From: Flavipsychrobacter sp.
GTDB taxonomy: Bacteria > Bacteroidota > Bacteroidia > Chitinophagales > Chitinophagaceae
Length of the DNA stretch: 64,000 nt
Assembly: GCA_021155965.1 (NCBI GenBank)
Contig: JAJNBJ010000005.1
Span: 1 to 64,000 of the forward strand
Direction of reading: 5' to 3'
Part shown: positions 34,045 to 43,016 of the stretch, in pieces
Numbering within the stretch: the first letter of the stretch is position 1
Layout: each line of letters opens with the position of its first letter
Program-made: the position numbers and the translations under genes
The notes under the pieces: generated by a model
What the model saw: the letters and a program-made list of their open reading frames with translations, nothing else
Database searches by the model: none
What the model was told of the DNA's origin: nothing

Positions 34045-34075
34045 AAAAAGCACAGAAGAAACTTCCATGCTTTTT
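34045..34075. terminator. bidirectional terminator
   Basis: AAAAAGCA pairs with TGCTTTTT, with an inner GAAG-AAA-CTTC stem. It separates the convergent membrane-protein and thioredoxin genes. Confidence 0.7.
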
Positions 34076-34096
34076 ATATAATTTATGTTCCTTGGC

Positions 34097-34609
34097 CTAC
34101 TTGGCTACTGTTACCTTAGAAAGGATCGCATTAGCGTCATTCAGGAACTTCACTTCTTCTTTCCCAACCTCAGAACCCGCCGGATACCCCAGTGAGCCGA
34201 ACGGTGTAAGGGAAAATTTCTGTGTAGCCTGGTCTTGTGCTGCCGTAAAGATCCATATAGTTGGGAAACCCTGCACCTGGAATGCCTGCTGCAAACTATT
34301 ATTCTGCTGCGCCAACTCAGCAGGCAACTGCTTGCGCCGCGGGAAATCCAGTTCCAGCAATATCACCTTGTCTTTTGCCCATTTCACGAATGCAGGCTTG
34401 TTAAAAACATCCGCCTGTAATTTATGGCACCACCCGCACCAGTCGCTGCCTGTAAAGAACCCGAAAATAGGTTTATTCGTCGCTTTCGATTTTTGATACG
34501 CCTTTGCAAGGTCGGTATACCACTCCAGTTGGCTACCCGAATGCTGCTGGGCAAATGAAGGGCTAAGGCAAAAGATGCTTAAGGATAAAACAAGAAAAAA
34601 CTGCTTCAT
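34097..34609 (-). CDS. secreted thioredoxin-fold protein
   Basis: The 170-residue protein has a signal peptide (MKQFFLVLSLSIFCLSPSFA) and a thioredoxin_7/DUF255-type domain: KPIFGFFTGSDWCGWCHKL with the redox pair CGWC at ~59-62, VILLELDFPRRKQLP, and the cis-Pro segment QGFPTIWIF. It would act as a periplasmic thiol-disulphide reductase or isomerase. No cytochrome or DsbD-like partner is adjacent. Single gene. Confidence 0.87.
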   Translation of the reverse strand: MKQFFLVLSLSIFCLSPSFAQQHSGSQLEWYTDLAKAYQKSKATNKPIFGFFTGSDWCGWCHKLQADVFNKPAFVKWAKDKVILLELDFPRRKQLPAELAQQNNSLQQAFQVQGFPTIWIFTAAQDQATQKFSLTPFGSLGYPAGSEVGKEEVKFLNDANAILSKVTVAK

Positions 34610-34730
34610 AATAAACGATTAGTACTCAACAAATATCGGGATTATAATCACTAATTGCTCATTTGCCGTTATCTTTTATTTGTTAAAATCTTTATTTTTA
34701 ACTCCTACGCAATCTAAAACAGGAAAATTT

Positions 34731-35084
34731 ATGATAAAAGGTGTTCACACAATGTTTTACAGCTCAGAGGCTGAAAACCTCAGGGTATTTCTCAGGGACG
34801 TGGTTGGTTTCCCTGCAACAGATATTGGTGGTGGCTGGCTCATCTTCAACCTGCCCGAAGCAGATATGGGCTGCCACCCTTCTGATGAACGGCATGGCGC
34901 TCCATCCGGCACACACGATATTTCGTTCTATTGCGACAATATTGAGCAAACCGTAAAAGAACTGAAAGAAAAGGGCGTACAATTCAAGGGCGATGTAGAA
35001 GACCACGGTTATGGCTTCGTCACTTATTTTCAGGTTTCCGGCAACTTTTATGTGCAACTATACCAGCCAAAATACAACAAATAG
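34731..35084 (+). CDS. VOC-superfamily (glyoxalase/bleomycin-resistance-like) protein
   Basis: The 117-residue protein starts MIKGVHTMFYSSEAENLRVF and has the paired beta-alpha-beta units of the vicinal oxygen chelate fold: FLRDVVGFPATDIGGGWLIF, then THDISFYCDNIEQTVKEL and GYGFVTYFQVSGNFYVQLYQ. Metal-ligand positions (His 7, Glu 45 region, His 63) look plausible. Members act as isomerases, dioxygenases or antibiotic-binding proteins; no specific role is indicated. Upstream codons to 34680 are not family-like. Confidence 0.82.
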   Translation: MIKGVHTMFYSSEAENLRVFLRDVVGFPATDIGGGWLIFNLPEADMGCHPSDERHGAPSGTHDISFYCDNIEQTVKELKEKGVQFKGDVEDHGYGFVTYFQVSGNFYVQLYQPKYNK

Positions 35085-35171
35085 CAAAGCGGGCTTGCAA
35101 GCATTTTGAGAGCAGCTTTCTGTATTATCCTTACCACCGACATATGTACACTGCTTTAAATCAGCCGGAAA

Positions 35172-37073
35172 TTACTGCCTGACGAATTTCTTTACCACAA
35201 TGTCATTAACGCCCGTGAGTGTAATATAATAAAGGCCCGGCGGCAGCATTGCTACATTCACTTTAGTCTCACTGCGGCCCAGCGGCAGATGTACCAGCAA
35301 TTGGCCTAAAGTATTCGTAATGCTACAGGATGTGTACGCAGCAACATCTGCGGCAATAATAAATTCATCACTCACCGGGTTCGGCCACAACAGCACAAAC
35401 CGTTCGTCGTTAATGTTCCCTGCCCCATCCGGATAGGCTTTTACCAGCAATGTATGTATGGCAGTATCGTTGCCACAGGCATTGCTAACTATATAAAAAA
35501 TGGTGTCCGCACCAGGCAGGACGCCAGTAACAATATTCCCTGAGACAGTAGTGTAAATACCTGCTTCGCTAAACACACCACCAGTTGATGAACTGGTGAG
35601 GGTAATGTTACCCCCTACATAAACAGTATCCGGGCCTGTAATGGTGCCCGCATCAGGGAAGGTATCATCGATACGAACATAGAAGGTCACAGTATCTGCC
35701 GTATAACCATCTGTAACGCGTATTTTAAACGTATCGAAGCCAACATATCCGCTTCCGGCAGTATAAGTAAAACCGGCCGGGGTTAAAGAGCTGCCTGTTG
35801 TATAGGTTACATACGACCCGCTCACAGAACCATGGAAAGGCCCATAGATCAATTGCCATTTATTCACTTGCCCGATATCAATGTCTGTTGCTGTAAGCAG
35901 CGCATTAAGGTCTATAGTATCAACTGGTGTGAACGAGGTATCAGACGTAGCAACGCATAAATTAAGCTGCACTGCATGGCTGCCGGTAAGTAGTGCAGCA
36001 TGGTTGGTATCTGTTATCATGCGTACTCGATTGTTAAAAACAGATAGGAATATATTACCGCCTCCTTCCTTTTTGGTAACAGACGTGATCTGTCCCAAGT
36101 CAGCTGCTGTAGCGGGCCCACCGTCGCCTGAATAACCAGTAATAGGGTTTATACCTGCAATAGTAGTAATGATACCTAATGCGTTCACTTTGCGGATACG
36201 TGCATTATTGACATCAGCTATATATAAATTTTCTGCCTCATCCACCCATACGCTTTTAATAGTTATGCCAAGCCGGGCTGCTGTAGCGGGGCCGCCATCT
36301 CCAGAAAAACTGGCAATGCCATTACCGGCTACCGTATGCACTATACCTGCGGTATCTACTTTCCTTACAACAGCATCACCACCTATATACATATTACCTA
36401 TGCCATCAACCATGATACCCCTAACGGTGAACAGAGCGGCAGATGCGGGGCCGCCATCACCGGAATAGCCCATAGTAGACCCACCAATAATGGTATTGAT
36501 GATGCCGGTGGCAGCATCCACTTTTCTTATATGACCTGCATACCCCACATATATATTGCCAACGCGGTCAACCTCAAAACGATGCGTAGCAACAGCCGCA
36601 GCAGTCGCCGGGCCACCATCGCCGGTTTCGCCATTCACGCCATTGCCTGCCACGGTTGTTATGATACCGGCAGCATCCACCTTGCGTATGCGGTAGTTGA
36701 ACCCATCAAGAAAATAGAAATTGCCCATGCCATCTGCCTTCACATCAGAGGGTATCCTTGTTTGGGCCGCAGTAGCAGGGCCGCCATCGCCACTAAACCC
36801 ATAGCTGTCAAAACCCGCCACAGTGGTAATAATGCCGGCAGCATTCACCTTGCGCACACGGTTATTGCCCCAGTCGGCTATCAGCAGATCGCCCGCCGCA
36901 TCAAAGATCGCGGCATTGGGACCACCTATGTTAGCCGCTGTCGCCGGTCCGCCATCGCCAAGCAATAACGAATCGCCGCCGGCATAGGTGGTAATGATCT
37001 GCGCGTGCAAACAGTTATTGCTGCATGCCAGCAAGGCAATAAAGATGATCCCTATACGTACGCTTACTTTCAT
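35172..37073 (-). CDS. NHL-repeat surface protein with T9SS type A sorting domain
   Basis: The 633-residue protein has a signal peptide, then six NHL-like units, each ending in a copy of GDGGPATAA (one GDGGPASAA) and joined by GIITTVAG-type strands, forming a predicted six-bladed propeller (residues ~25-360). A cadherin/Ig-like region follows (YTAGSGYVGFDTFKIRVTDG, GNIVTGVLPGADTIFYIV) and the last ~80 residues are a type A T9SS domain (VLLWPNPVSDEFIIAADV, MLPPGLYYITLTG, VVKKFVRQ). Export to the surface is expected; the ligand is unknown. Its DNA also repeats strongly, which could favour copy-number change. Confidence 0.85.
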   Translation of the reverse strand: MKVSVRIGIIFIALLACSNNCLHAQIITTYAGGDSLLLGDGGPATAANIGGPNAAIFDAAGDLLIADWGNNRVRKVNAAGIITTVAGFDSYGFSGDGGPATAAQTRIPSDVKADGMGNFYFLDGFNYRIRKVDAAGIITTVAGNGVNGETGDGGPATAAAVATHRFEVDRVGNIYVGYAGHIRKVDAATGIINTIIGGSTMGYSGDGGPASAALFTVRGIMVDGIGNMYIGGDAVVRKVDTAGIVHTVAGNGIASFSGDGGPATAARLGITIKSVWVDEAENLYIADVNNARIRKVNALGIITTIAGINPITGYSGDGGPATAADLGQITSVTKKEGGGNIFLSVFNNRVRMITDTNHAALLTGSHAVQLNLCVATSDTSFTPVDTIDLNALLTATDIDIGQVNKWQLIYGPFHGSVSGSYVTYTTGSSLTPAGFTYTAGSGYVGFDTFKIRVTDGYTADTVTFYVRIDDTFPDAGTITGPDTVYVGGNITLTSSSTGGVFSEAGIYTTVSGNIVTGVLPGADTIFYIVSNACGNDTAIHTLLVKAYPDGAGNINDERFVLLWPNPVSDEFIIAADVAAYTSCSITNTLGQLLVHLPLGRSETKVNVAMLPPGLYYITLTGVNDIVVKKFVRQ

Positions 37074-37097
37074 GGGGTTTGCTACTTATATAAAGGT

Positions 37098-37133
37098 AAA
37101 AAAAATAGGCATATAAATCATATATGCCTATTT
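37098..37133 (-). terminator. strong terminator without a complete gene before it
   Basis: Perfect 13-bp stem (37103-37115 with 37121-37133) around a 5-nt loop, followed on the minus strand by eight T (37105-37098). It lies 9 nt beyond the stop of the remnant frame ending at 37142, so it appears to belong to that lost gene. Confidence 0.75.
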
Positions 37134-37141
37134 CGGGTTTC

Positions 37142-37300
37142 TTACCAAATATCAATTGTCACATCTGTCATAAAACAAGTAGTGCCCGATGGTAGCCATG
37201 TTGCGCTTACGAGCGGAGGGGAGCAACCCGTAGCAGTCCATGTAGTAGTAGCTCCGGGCTTAGGTGAAAATATCCCCTGATTAGCTCGATGCTTCCGGCA
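37142..37300 (-). pseudogene. possible 3' remnant of a secreted-protein gene
   Basis: A minus-strand frame without a start codon ends at 37142 and reads a coding-like tail: SPKPGATTTWTATGCSPP, then LVSATWLPSGTTCFMTDV and a final TIDIW. The Thr/Ser/Pro/Cys-rich composition resembles an extracellular domain end. A strong terminator follows. The 5' part appears to have been removed between here and the terminator at 37313. It may also be chance; no family is recognised. Confidence 0.35.
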
Positions 37301-37312
37301 AAAAATTACAAT

Positions 37313-37345
37313 AAAAGAGGCTGCCCTTTTGAGACAGCCTCTTTT
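37313..37345. terminator. terminator after the barrel gene cluster
   Basis: Perfect 11-bp stem AAAAGAGGCTG/CAGCCTCTTTT with an 11-nt loop; 20 nt past the stop of the gene at 37366-38196 on the minus strand. Confidence 0.7.
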
Positions 37346-37365
37346 ACATCGTTTTGGATATTTAC

Positions 37366-38196
37366 TTAAAACCTGTACCCCAGTTTAAATCCGCCCTGCA
37401 CTAGGCCCCTGGTGTCGTTATTGATTCCATCAATACGGTTCAGGTACGTAAACCCAAATCCAAATTCAAGCCCCAGGTATATGTGTTCGCTTGGGTTAAT
37501 GTTCAGCGAATTGTTCAGCACAATACCCAGCATTGTGTGCGAAGATATTTTTTCATAGGTATAGCCCCATACATCGGTTAGTACTGATGACCTTTCACCG
37601 CTGGCGTAAACAAGCGATGGGCCAATACCATACCTCACTTTGCCCAGGCTGCCCCCCGGATACAATAACACGCCGGGCATTACATAAAACATCATGTCCT
37701 GGTGGCCGTTCACATAGGTATTTGTGGCGGTATTGAGGTAGCTGCCGCTATTCAGTTTAAAAGTAGCAATAACAGGAAGGTAAAAAGATATGATGGCATC
37801 CTTATCCAATGCGCGGTTATAGCTAAGGCTGAACCCAAGGCCATTATCAGTAAATTGCAGCGGTGCCAGAGCAATCAGATTACGCCCGTAATTCACTTTT
37901 GCCATTCCATTACCGTCCGATGCATCCCACATCCTTGATGGCCCGCGATGCCTGCCCATGCTTTCAAAAGCCTCCTCGCTGCCCCCTTCGTACTTTATCT
38001 TCAGTACATCATGTTTCAATATGGTATACTCCGGTCCCGATTGATTATCGAAACGGGAATAAGTGATCGTCTTCGTACCAACGTTCTTCACTTTGGCATC
38101 TATTACTTCACCATCCCTCTTGTGTATCTTATCCTGCGCGTAAGCGCTGCCGGCAAACAATGTTATTACTACTGGAACTACAAATTTTAAACGCAT
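37366..38196 (-). CDS. outer-membrane beta-barrel-like protein, paralogue 3
   Basis: The 276-residue protein has a signal peptide (MRLKFVVPVVITLFAGSAYA) and an N-terminal module (DKIHKRDGEVIDAKVKNVGT then ITYSRFDNQSGPEYTI) seen also in paralogue 1. Amphipathic strands and a C-terminal aromatic (GGFKLGYRF) suggest an outer-membrane barrel. It is last of three tandem related genes, 33 nt after its neighbour, and ends at a terminator. Function unknown. It is the most divergent of the three in the barrel part. Confidence 0.7.
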   Translation of the reverse strand: MRLKFVVPVVITLFAGSAYAQDKIHKRDGEVIDAKVKNVGTKTITYSRFDNQSGPEYTILKHDVLKIKYEGGSEEAFESMGRHRGPSRMWDASDGNGMAKVNYGRNLIALAPLQFTDNGLGFSLSYNRALDKDAIISFYLPVIATFKLNSGSYLNTATNTYVNGHQDMMFYVMPGVLLYPGGSLGKVRYGIGPSLVYASGERSSVLTDVWGYTYEKISSHTMLGIVLNNSLNINPSEHIYLGLEFGFGFTYLNRIDGINNDTRGLVQGGFKLGYRF

Positions 38197-38229
38197 AAGG
38201 CTGTTTTAATTTATTATTAATAAAAATTA

Positions 38230-38889
38230 TCAAAAGCGTACTCCTGTTTTTAAAATGAACTGTGCTATTGGCGCACCAATATCATCCCCCGACAGATCAT
38301 CTTTCCGGCGGTTATCAGTAAATGGCACACCAAAATTGACTTCCAGCCCCATAAAAAAATGCCTGGTCACATTTACATTTATTGAGTTAGAGATCATTGC
38401 ACCATACATTATATAGCGCCACTCCCCACCGGTGCCGGAATAAGCAGGGTCATACACGCCATAAGGTTCGGTGCCAAACATGGCAAAAAACGACATGCCC
38501 ACAGCATACCTTGCCCGTCTTTCTATCCCCGCTGGGTAAAATCTGAACCCCGGCATAAACATGAACGACGAATAATTATTGGGGCCTGAATATTGCGGGA
38601 GGCTGTGTGAATAATAGTAGTACCTGTTGCTGTTGAAGCTCCTGTTTTGTGAAAAATTATACAGGAACGGAAGCGTAAACCCAAAATGCCCTTCATTATC
38701 CAGCAGGCGCTCATAGCATGCGCCAAGGCCGGGATCGCCCATGGTACCGGTGAACGGGATACTCGTATAAGCACCCGGTACCAGCGTAAAAATATTATAG
38801 CCGTATTTTTTTGCAGGTGCATTATCCTGTGCATAAGAGTTACTGAACAGTAGTGCTGCAGCCAATGGAAGAATAAATTTTAATTGCAT
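38230..38889 (-). CDS. outer-membrane beta-barrel-like protein, paralogue 2 (short form)
   Basis: The 219-residue protein shares with paralogue 1 the barrel blocks GDPGLGACYERLLDNEGHFGF, GPNNYSSFMFMPGFRFYPAG-type strands, FFAMFGTEPYGVYD, and the ending IAQFILKTGVRF. It lacks the N-terminal DGxxVEAKVKKV module of both neighbours: the signal peptide (MQLKFILPLAAALLFSNSYA) leads almost straight into the barrel. The loss looks like a deletion after duplication. It lies between the two paralogues with ~34-nt gaps, so all are cotranscribed. Confidence 0.7.
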   Translation of the reverse strand: MQLKFILPLAAALLFSNSYAQDNAPAKKYGYNIFTLVPGAYTSIPFTGTMGDPGLGACYERLLDNEGHFGFTLPFLYNFSQNRSFNSNRYYYYSHSLPQYSGPNNYSSFMFMPGFRFYPAGIERRARYAVGMSFFAMFGTEPYGVYDPAYSGTGGEWRYIMYGAMISNSINVNVTRHFFMGLEVNFGVPFTDNRRKDDLSGDDIGAPIAQFILKTGVRF

Positions 38890-38923
38890 AACGCCGTTGT
38901 TATACTATATCAAAATTTACCGG

Positions 38924-39811
38924 TTAAAGCCTCACGCCGGTTTTCAAAACAAACTGCGCAATTGGCAAAAAAACATTCTCATAGTCTGCCCTGTCCCTAA
39001 ACCTGTTGTCCGCAAACGGGATACAACCATTAACACCAAACTCCATATACACATGCTTCGTTACAGATATATTTACAGTATTAGAGAATGCCGCACCGTA
39101 CATGGTGTACTTCCAGTCTCCCCTGGCGCCGGGAACAACACCTGCTGTAAAATGACTATCATATACGTCATACGGCTCCCTGCCAAACGTTGCAAAGAAA
39201 GAAGCACCAAATGCATACCGTACTGCGCCATTGCCGGCAGCAGGATAAAACTTAACCCCGGGCATTATAGAAAATGAAGTATAATTATTAGGCCCTGTAT
39301 AAGTGTAGCTGCTTGTATGATAGAGGTTATTATTATAGTCCCTGTTTTGCGCAAAGCTGTATATCACAGGCAATGAAAAACCAAAATGCCCATGGTCATC
39401 AAGCAAGCGTTCGTAGCACACGCCAATGCCCGGATCGCCTATGGTACCGTCCAATGCAAACGTATAAGTTGTGGGTAACAGGGTAATGATGTTGCTTCCA
39501 TATTTTTTTGACTGGCTTTGCCGGCGGTCTTCATGTTTTGCCTGCGGCTTTTTAGACTCGAAGTTATCAGTGAAGCCTGTCTGGTAAACTATTTTGGAAA
39601 TATCATTTACCGCCACAGTATAATCGGGGCCGTCCTGATTGTCGAAACGCTTATAAGTTACTTTACCTGTGCCGGCATGATTTACCTTCACTTCTACTTT
39701 CTTCACCTTAGCTTCAACAATACTGCCATCTTTCTTGTATATCTTATCTTGTGCGTGCAGGGTAAATGCCATTAGTGTGTATAATGGCAATAAAAGGTAT
39801 TTTATCCACAT
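38924..39811 (-). CDS. outer-membrane beta-barrel-like protein, paralogue 1
   Basis: Predicted 295-residue protein with signal peptide (start MWIKYLLLPLYTLMAF; the longer frame to 39862 overlaps purM). The N-terminal module reads DKIYKKDGSIVEAKVKKV and FDNQDGPDYTVAVNDISKIV. The barrel has GDPGIGVCYERLLDDHGHFGF-type strands and ends IAQFVLKTGVRL. It is first of the three paralogues and begins 44 nt after the purM stop, so read-through from purM is possible. Function unknown. Confidence 0.7.
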   Translation of the reverse strand: MWIKYLLLPLYTLMAFTLHAQDKIYKKDGSIVEAKVKKVEVKVNHAGTGKVTYKRFDNQDGPDYTVAVNDISKIVYQTGFTDNFESKKPQAKHEDRRQSQSKKYGSNIITLLPTTYTFALDGTIGDPGIGVCYERLLDDHGHFGFSLPVIYSFAQNRDYNNNLYHTSSYTYTGPNNYTSFSIMPGVKFYPAAGNGAVRYAFGASFFATFGREPYDVYDSHFTAGVVPGARGDWKYTMYGAAFSNTVNISVTKHVYMEFGVNGCIPFADNRFRDRADYENVFLPIAQFVLKTGVRL

Positions 39812-39855
39812 ATGGTATCGGTGTTTACTTTTTACAGCATATTCTGTGCCAAATT

Positions 39856-41028
39856 TCAGCAATAGCTGAAATTCCCGTATTTACTTTCTATTACTACTTC
39901 CTTTTTATCAGCTTCGTCTACATAACCCGATATGCGGGCATCTATATTAAAGGTACCTGCAATTTCAATTATCCCTGCGGCTGTTTCCCTGTCTGTAAAT
40001 ATTTCCAGCCTCTGCCCCATATTGAAAACCTGGTACATTTCCTTCCAGTCTGTGCCTGCGGCTTCCTGTATCATGGTAAATAACGGGGGAACCGGCAATA
40101 AATTGTTCTTTACCACCCGCAATGGCCGCGGCAGGTAGTGCAGGCATTTGCTTTGCCCGCCGCCGCTGCAATGGATGATACCATGCACCTGGCCAAAAAA
40201 TTCCTGGAGTATCTTCAATACTACCGGGGCGTATGTGCGTGTAGGCGATAATATCATTTTACCAACATCCAATGGCGTACCTGTAGGATCGGTCAATGAA
40301 TATTTGCCATTATACACAACTTCATCCGGCAGGTTGGGGTCAATACTCTCCGGGTATTTTTTTGCATATTCCTTTTTCAGCATCTCGTGGCGGGCGCTGG
40401 TAAGGCCATTGCTGCCCATGCCACTGTTATACTCGTCTTCATAGGCAGCCTGCCCGTAGCTGGCAAGTGATACCACAACATCGCCCGGCGCCATTTTTTC
40501 TGTGGTCACCAGTTTGCTCCGCTCCATCCTGCAGCCCATAGTACCATCAACGATAACAGTACGCACTACATCGCCTACATCTGCTGTTTCTCCACCCAAC
40601 AAGTAACAATCAATACCATACTCCTTCAACCTGTCAAAATAAGATTGGGTGCCATTAATAATTGCCGATATAACTTCTCCGGGTATCAGATGTTTATTCC
40701 TGCCTATAGTTGAGGAATAAGTAAATGGTCCCGTTGCCCCCACGCACAGCAGGTCATCAATATTCATCACAATGCTGTCTATTGCTATACCCTTCCATAC
40801 GCTCATATCACCTGTTTCTTTCCAGTACATATAAGCAAGTATGGATTTGGTGCCGGCACCATCGGCATGCAGCAGGTTGCAGTAAGCATCATCCCCACCC
40901 CAATGATCGGGATATATTTTGCAAAAAGCGTTGGGGAATAGCCCTTTATCCAGTTTGGCAACGGCCTTGTGGACATCCTCTTTCTGGGCGGAAACCCCTC
41001 TCAAATTATAACGATTATTATCAGCCAT
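39856..41028 (-). CDS. purM: phosphoribosylformylglycinamidine cyclo-ligase (AIR synthetase)
   Basis: The 390-residue protein is of the PurM fold: LLHADGAGTKSILAYMYWK, AIDSIVMNIDDLLCVGATGP, YGIDCYLLGGETADVGDVV, and HCSGGGQSKCLHYLPRP. PurM closes the imidazole ring in purine synthesis using ATP. It is longer than the E. coli enzyme (345 residues), as is common in Bacteroidota. A minus-strand TACTTTTG at 41046-41053 lies 17 nt before its ATG. Other pur genes are absent from the window; three barrel genes follow in the same direction. Confidence 0.92.
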   Translation of the reverse strand: MADNNRYNLRGVSAQKEDVHKAVAKLDKGLFPNAFCKIYPDHWGGDDAYCNLLHADGAGTKSILAYMYWKETGDMSVWKGIAIDSIVMNIDDLLCVGATGPFTYSSTIGRNKHLIPGEVISAIINGTQSYFDRLKEYGIDCYLLGGETADVGDVVRTVIVDGTMGCRMERSKLVTTEKMAPGDVVVSLASYGQAAYEDEYNSGMGSNGLTSARHEMLKKEYAKKYPESIDPNLPDEVVYNGKYSLTDPTGTPLDVGKMILSPTRTYAPVVLKILQEFFGQVHGIIHCSGGGQSKCLHYLPRPLRVVKNNLLPVPPLFTMIQEAAGTDWKEMYQVFNMGQRLEIFTDRETAAGIIEIAGTFNIDARISGYVDEADKKEVVIESKYGNFSYC

Positions 41029-41045
41029 TAGCGAAATTCAATGCC

Positions 41046-41053
41046 CAAAAGTA
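41046..41053 (-). promoter_or_regulatory. -7 box of purM
   Basis: TACTTTTG on the minus strand; 17 nt from the purM ATG. Confidence 0.6.
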
Positions 41054-41119
41054 ATACTTTGAACTGACTTTGCTTTTTCAGCATTAGTGCTTCAACACTA
41101 CGATTTTAAAAAAATATTG

Positions 41120-41149
41120 TTTGAAATTCGATATAGGTATTTACATTTG
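41120..41149 (+). promoter_or_regulatory. promoter of the small secreted-protein gene
   Basis: TTTG at 41120-41123 and TACATTTG at 41142-41149, 18 nt apart, match the Bacteroidota -33/-7 pattern. The ATG at 41166 follows 16 nt later. Confidence 0.65.
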
Positions 41150-41165
41150 TTCAAAATCTAAAACA

Positions 41166-41420
41166 ATGAAAAAGATATTCACGCTGGCAGCAGCCCTTTT
41201 TGTAATCGGCTCTGTAAGCTTTGCCCAGGATGCAGCAGCCCCAAAACCTGCAAATAAAAAAGCAAAGGTACACCGGACAACAGAAACACCGGCTAGCGCC
41301 AAAGCCAGTCCGACTGCTCCCCGACCAAACACATCTGCTACTCAATCAAGTACGAATGCAGCAGCAGACCCTGCAGCTGCAAACGCGACTGCCAACCCGG
41401 CACCGACAAAAACGAAATAG
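41166..41420 (+). CDS. small secreted Ala/Pro/Thr-rich protein
   Basis: The 84-residue protein has a signal peptide (MKKIFTLAAALFVIGSVSFA) and a mature part made almost only of Ala, Pro, Thr, Ser, Asn and Lys (PKPANKKAKVHR, PAAANATANPAP). It has no predicted fold and no family; it may be a disordered periplasmic or wall-associated linker. It has its own promoter and a strong terminator, so it is an independent gene. The Thr/Ser content could make it an O-glycosylation target (inference). Confidence 0.65.
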   Translation: MKKIFTLAAALFVIGSVSFAQDAAAPKPANKKAKVHRTTETPASAKASPTAPRPNTSATQSSTNAAADPAAANATANPAPTKTK

Positions 41421-41437
41421 TTCATTGAAACTCCTTA

Positions 41438-41472
41438 GAAATAGCCCCGGTACTCCCGGGGCTATTTCTTTA
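41438..41472. terminator. bidirectional terminator
   Basis: Perfect 13-bp stem GAAATAGCCCCGG/CCGGGGCTATTTC with a 5-nt loop, then TTTATT. It serves the small secreted-protein gene and the convergent fumC. Confidence 0.85.
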
Positions 41473-41481
41473 TTGCGTTTT

Positions 41482-42882
41482 TTAGTTCAGTTCCCCCACC
41501 ATATCTTTGGGGTCAACCCATTCATCAAACTGCTCTGCTGTTACATAACCCAGGTCAATGGCTGTTTGTTTCAAAGTCTTGCCCTGCTTATGAGCAGTCT
41601 GTGCTATCTCTGCAGCTTTGTAGTAGCCTATTTTGGTGTTCAGCGAGGTTACCAGCATCAGGGAGTTGTTCACGTGCTTCTTTATATTCTCCTCTATCGG
41701 CGCAAGTCCTTCTGCGCATTTATCGTTGAACGATACGCAACCCTCACCTATCAGCCTTGCGCTGTGCAGGAAGTTGTAGATCATCACCGGCTTAAACACA
41801 TTCAGCTCGAAATGGCCATTGGAGCCACCAATGCTAATAGCTACATCATTGCCCATTACCTGTGCGGCGATCATAGTAAGCGCTTCACATTGTGTGGGAT
41901 TAACTTTGCCCGGCATAATGGATGAACCCGGCTCATTATCCGGAATGAACATTTCCCCGATACCTGAGCGTGGCCCTGAGCTCAACATACGGATATCGTT
42001 GGCTATTTTCATCAGGCTCACAGCTACTGTTTTTAATGCTCCGTGTGCTTCCACTATTGCATCATGTGCTGCAAGGCTTTCGAATTTATTTTCCGCAGTA
42101 ACGAAAGGCAGGCCGGTGAGGCTGGCAATATTTTCGGCAACCTTTACCGAATACCCTTCAGGAGTATTGATACCCGTACCCACGGCAGTGCCGCCAAGCG
42201 CCAGTTCGCTGAGGTGCGCCAATGAATTATTGATGGCACGCAGGCCATGGTCGAGCTGAGAGACATAACCGCTCAGTTCCTGCCCTACTGTGAGTGGCGT
42301 TGCATCCATGAAGTGGGTGCGGCCTATCTTCACCACGTGCATGTACTCCTTCGACTTGGCCGCCAAGGTATCCCTTAGTTTTTTGATGCCCGGTATCGTT
42401 GTATCCACCAACATTTTGTAGGCTGCTATGTGCATAGCCGTAGGGAAAGTATCGTTCGATGATTGTGATTTGTTCACATCATCATTGGGGTGTATGAACT
42501 TGTCCTTATCGGTAAGCTGCCCACCGTTCAGTACATGGCCACGGTAAGCTACTACCTCATTCACATTCATATTGCTCTGTGTACCCGAGCCTGTTTGCCA
42601 CACCACAAGCGGGAACTCATTATCCAGCTTGCCTTCCAGTATTTCATCGCATACCCGGCCAATCATGTCAGCCTTTTCACCGGGTAATACGCCCAATTGG
42701 TTATTGGTCATAGCGGCAGCCTTTTTCAGATAGGCAAACGCCTTGATGATCTCCTTAGGCATTTTATTTATGTCCTGTGCGATCTTAAAATTCTCGATGG
42801 AACGTTGTGTTTGCGCACCATAATAAGCGTCTACAGGCACTTTCACCTCGCCCATGGTATCTTTCTCTATGCGATAATCCAT
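41482..42882 (-). CDS. fumC: class II fumarate hydratase
   Basis: The 466-residue protein is full length and has the signature [16 protein letters not shown], the early blocks [16 protein letters not shown] and [17 protein letters not shown], and [12 protein letters not shown]. It hydrates fumarate to malate in the citric acid cycle without an iron-sulphur cluster. Aspartase is related, but FumC-type residues fit better. A minus-strand TACCTTTG at 42925-42932 is a likely -7 box. It is a single gene. Confidence 0.94.
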   Translation of the reverse strand: MDYRIEKDTMGEVKVPVDAYYGAQTQRSIENFKIAQDINKMPKEIIKAFAYLKKAAAMTNNQLGVLPGEKADMIGRVCDEILEGKLDNEFPLVVWQTGSGTQSNMNVNEVVAYRGHVLNGGQLTDKDKFIHPNDDVNKSQSSNDTFPTAMHIAAYKMLVDTTIPGIKKLRDTLAAKSKEYMHVVKIGRTHFMDATPLTVGQELSGYVSQLDHGLRAINNSLAHLSELALGGTAVGTGINTPEGYSVKVAENIASLTGLPFVTAENKFESLAAHDAIVEAHGALKTVAVSLMKIANDIRMLSSGPRSGIGEMFIPDNEPGSSIMPGKVNPTQCEALTMIAAQVMGNDVAISIGGSNGHFELNVFKPVMIYNFLHSARLIGEGCVSFNDKCAEGLAPIEENIKKHVNNSLMLVTSLNTKIGYYKAAEIAQTAHKQGKTLKQTAIDLGYVTAEQFDEWVDPKDMVGELN

Positions 42883-43016
42883 AATATTTATGATTTACAA
42901 TTTGTGATGTATGATTTTGCGGTGCAAAGGTAATAGCTGCTTTTTGAATACCAGTGATTTTAAGGAGGCTTTATTAGTAGAGGAAGGGCAACGAGAAAGT
43001 TACGCGAAGATCCGGT

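Noticed and set aside
35900-37000. Regular DNA repeats suggesting a CRISPR-like array
   Set aside because: The repeats are coding (NHL units of the surface protein), spaced ~165 nt and not identical; no cas genes occur.
41221-41925. 234-codon plus-strand frame across the end of fumC
   Set aside because: It overlaps the small secreted-protein gene and the terminator and runs antisense into fumC.
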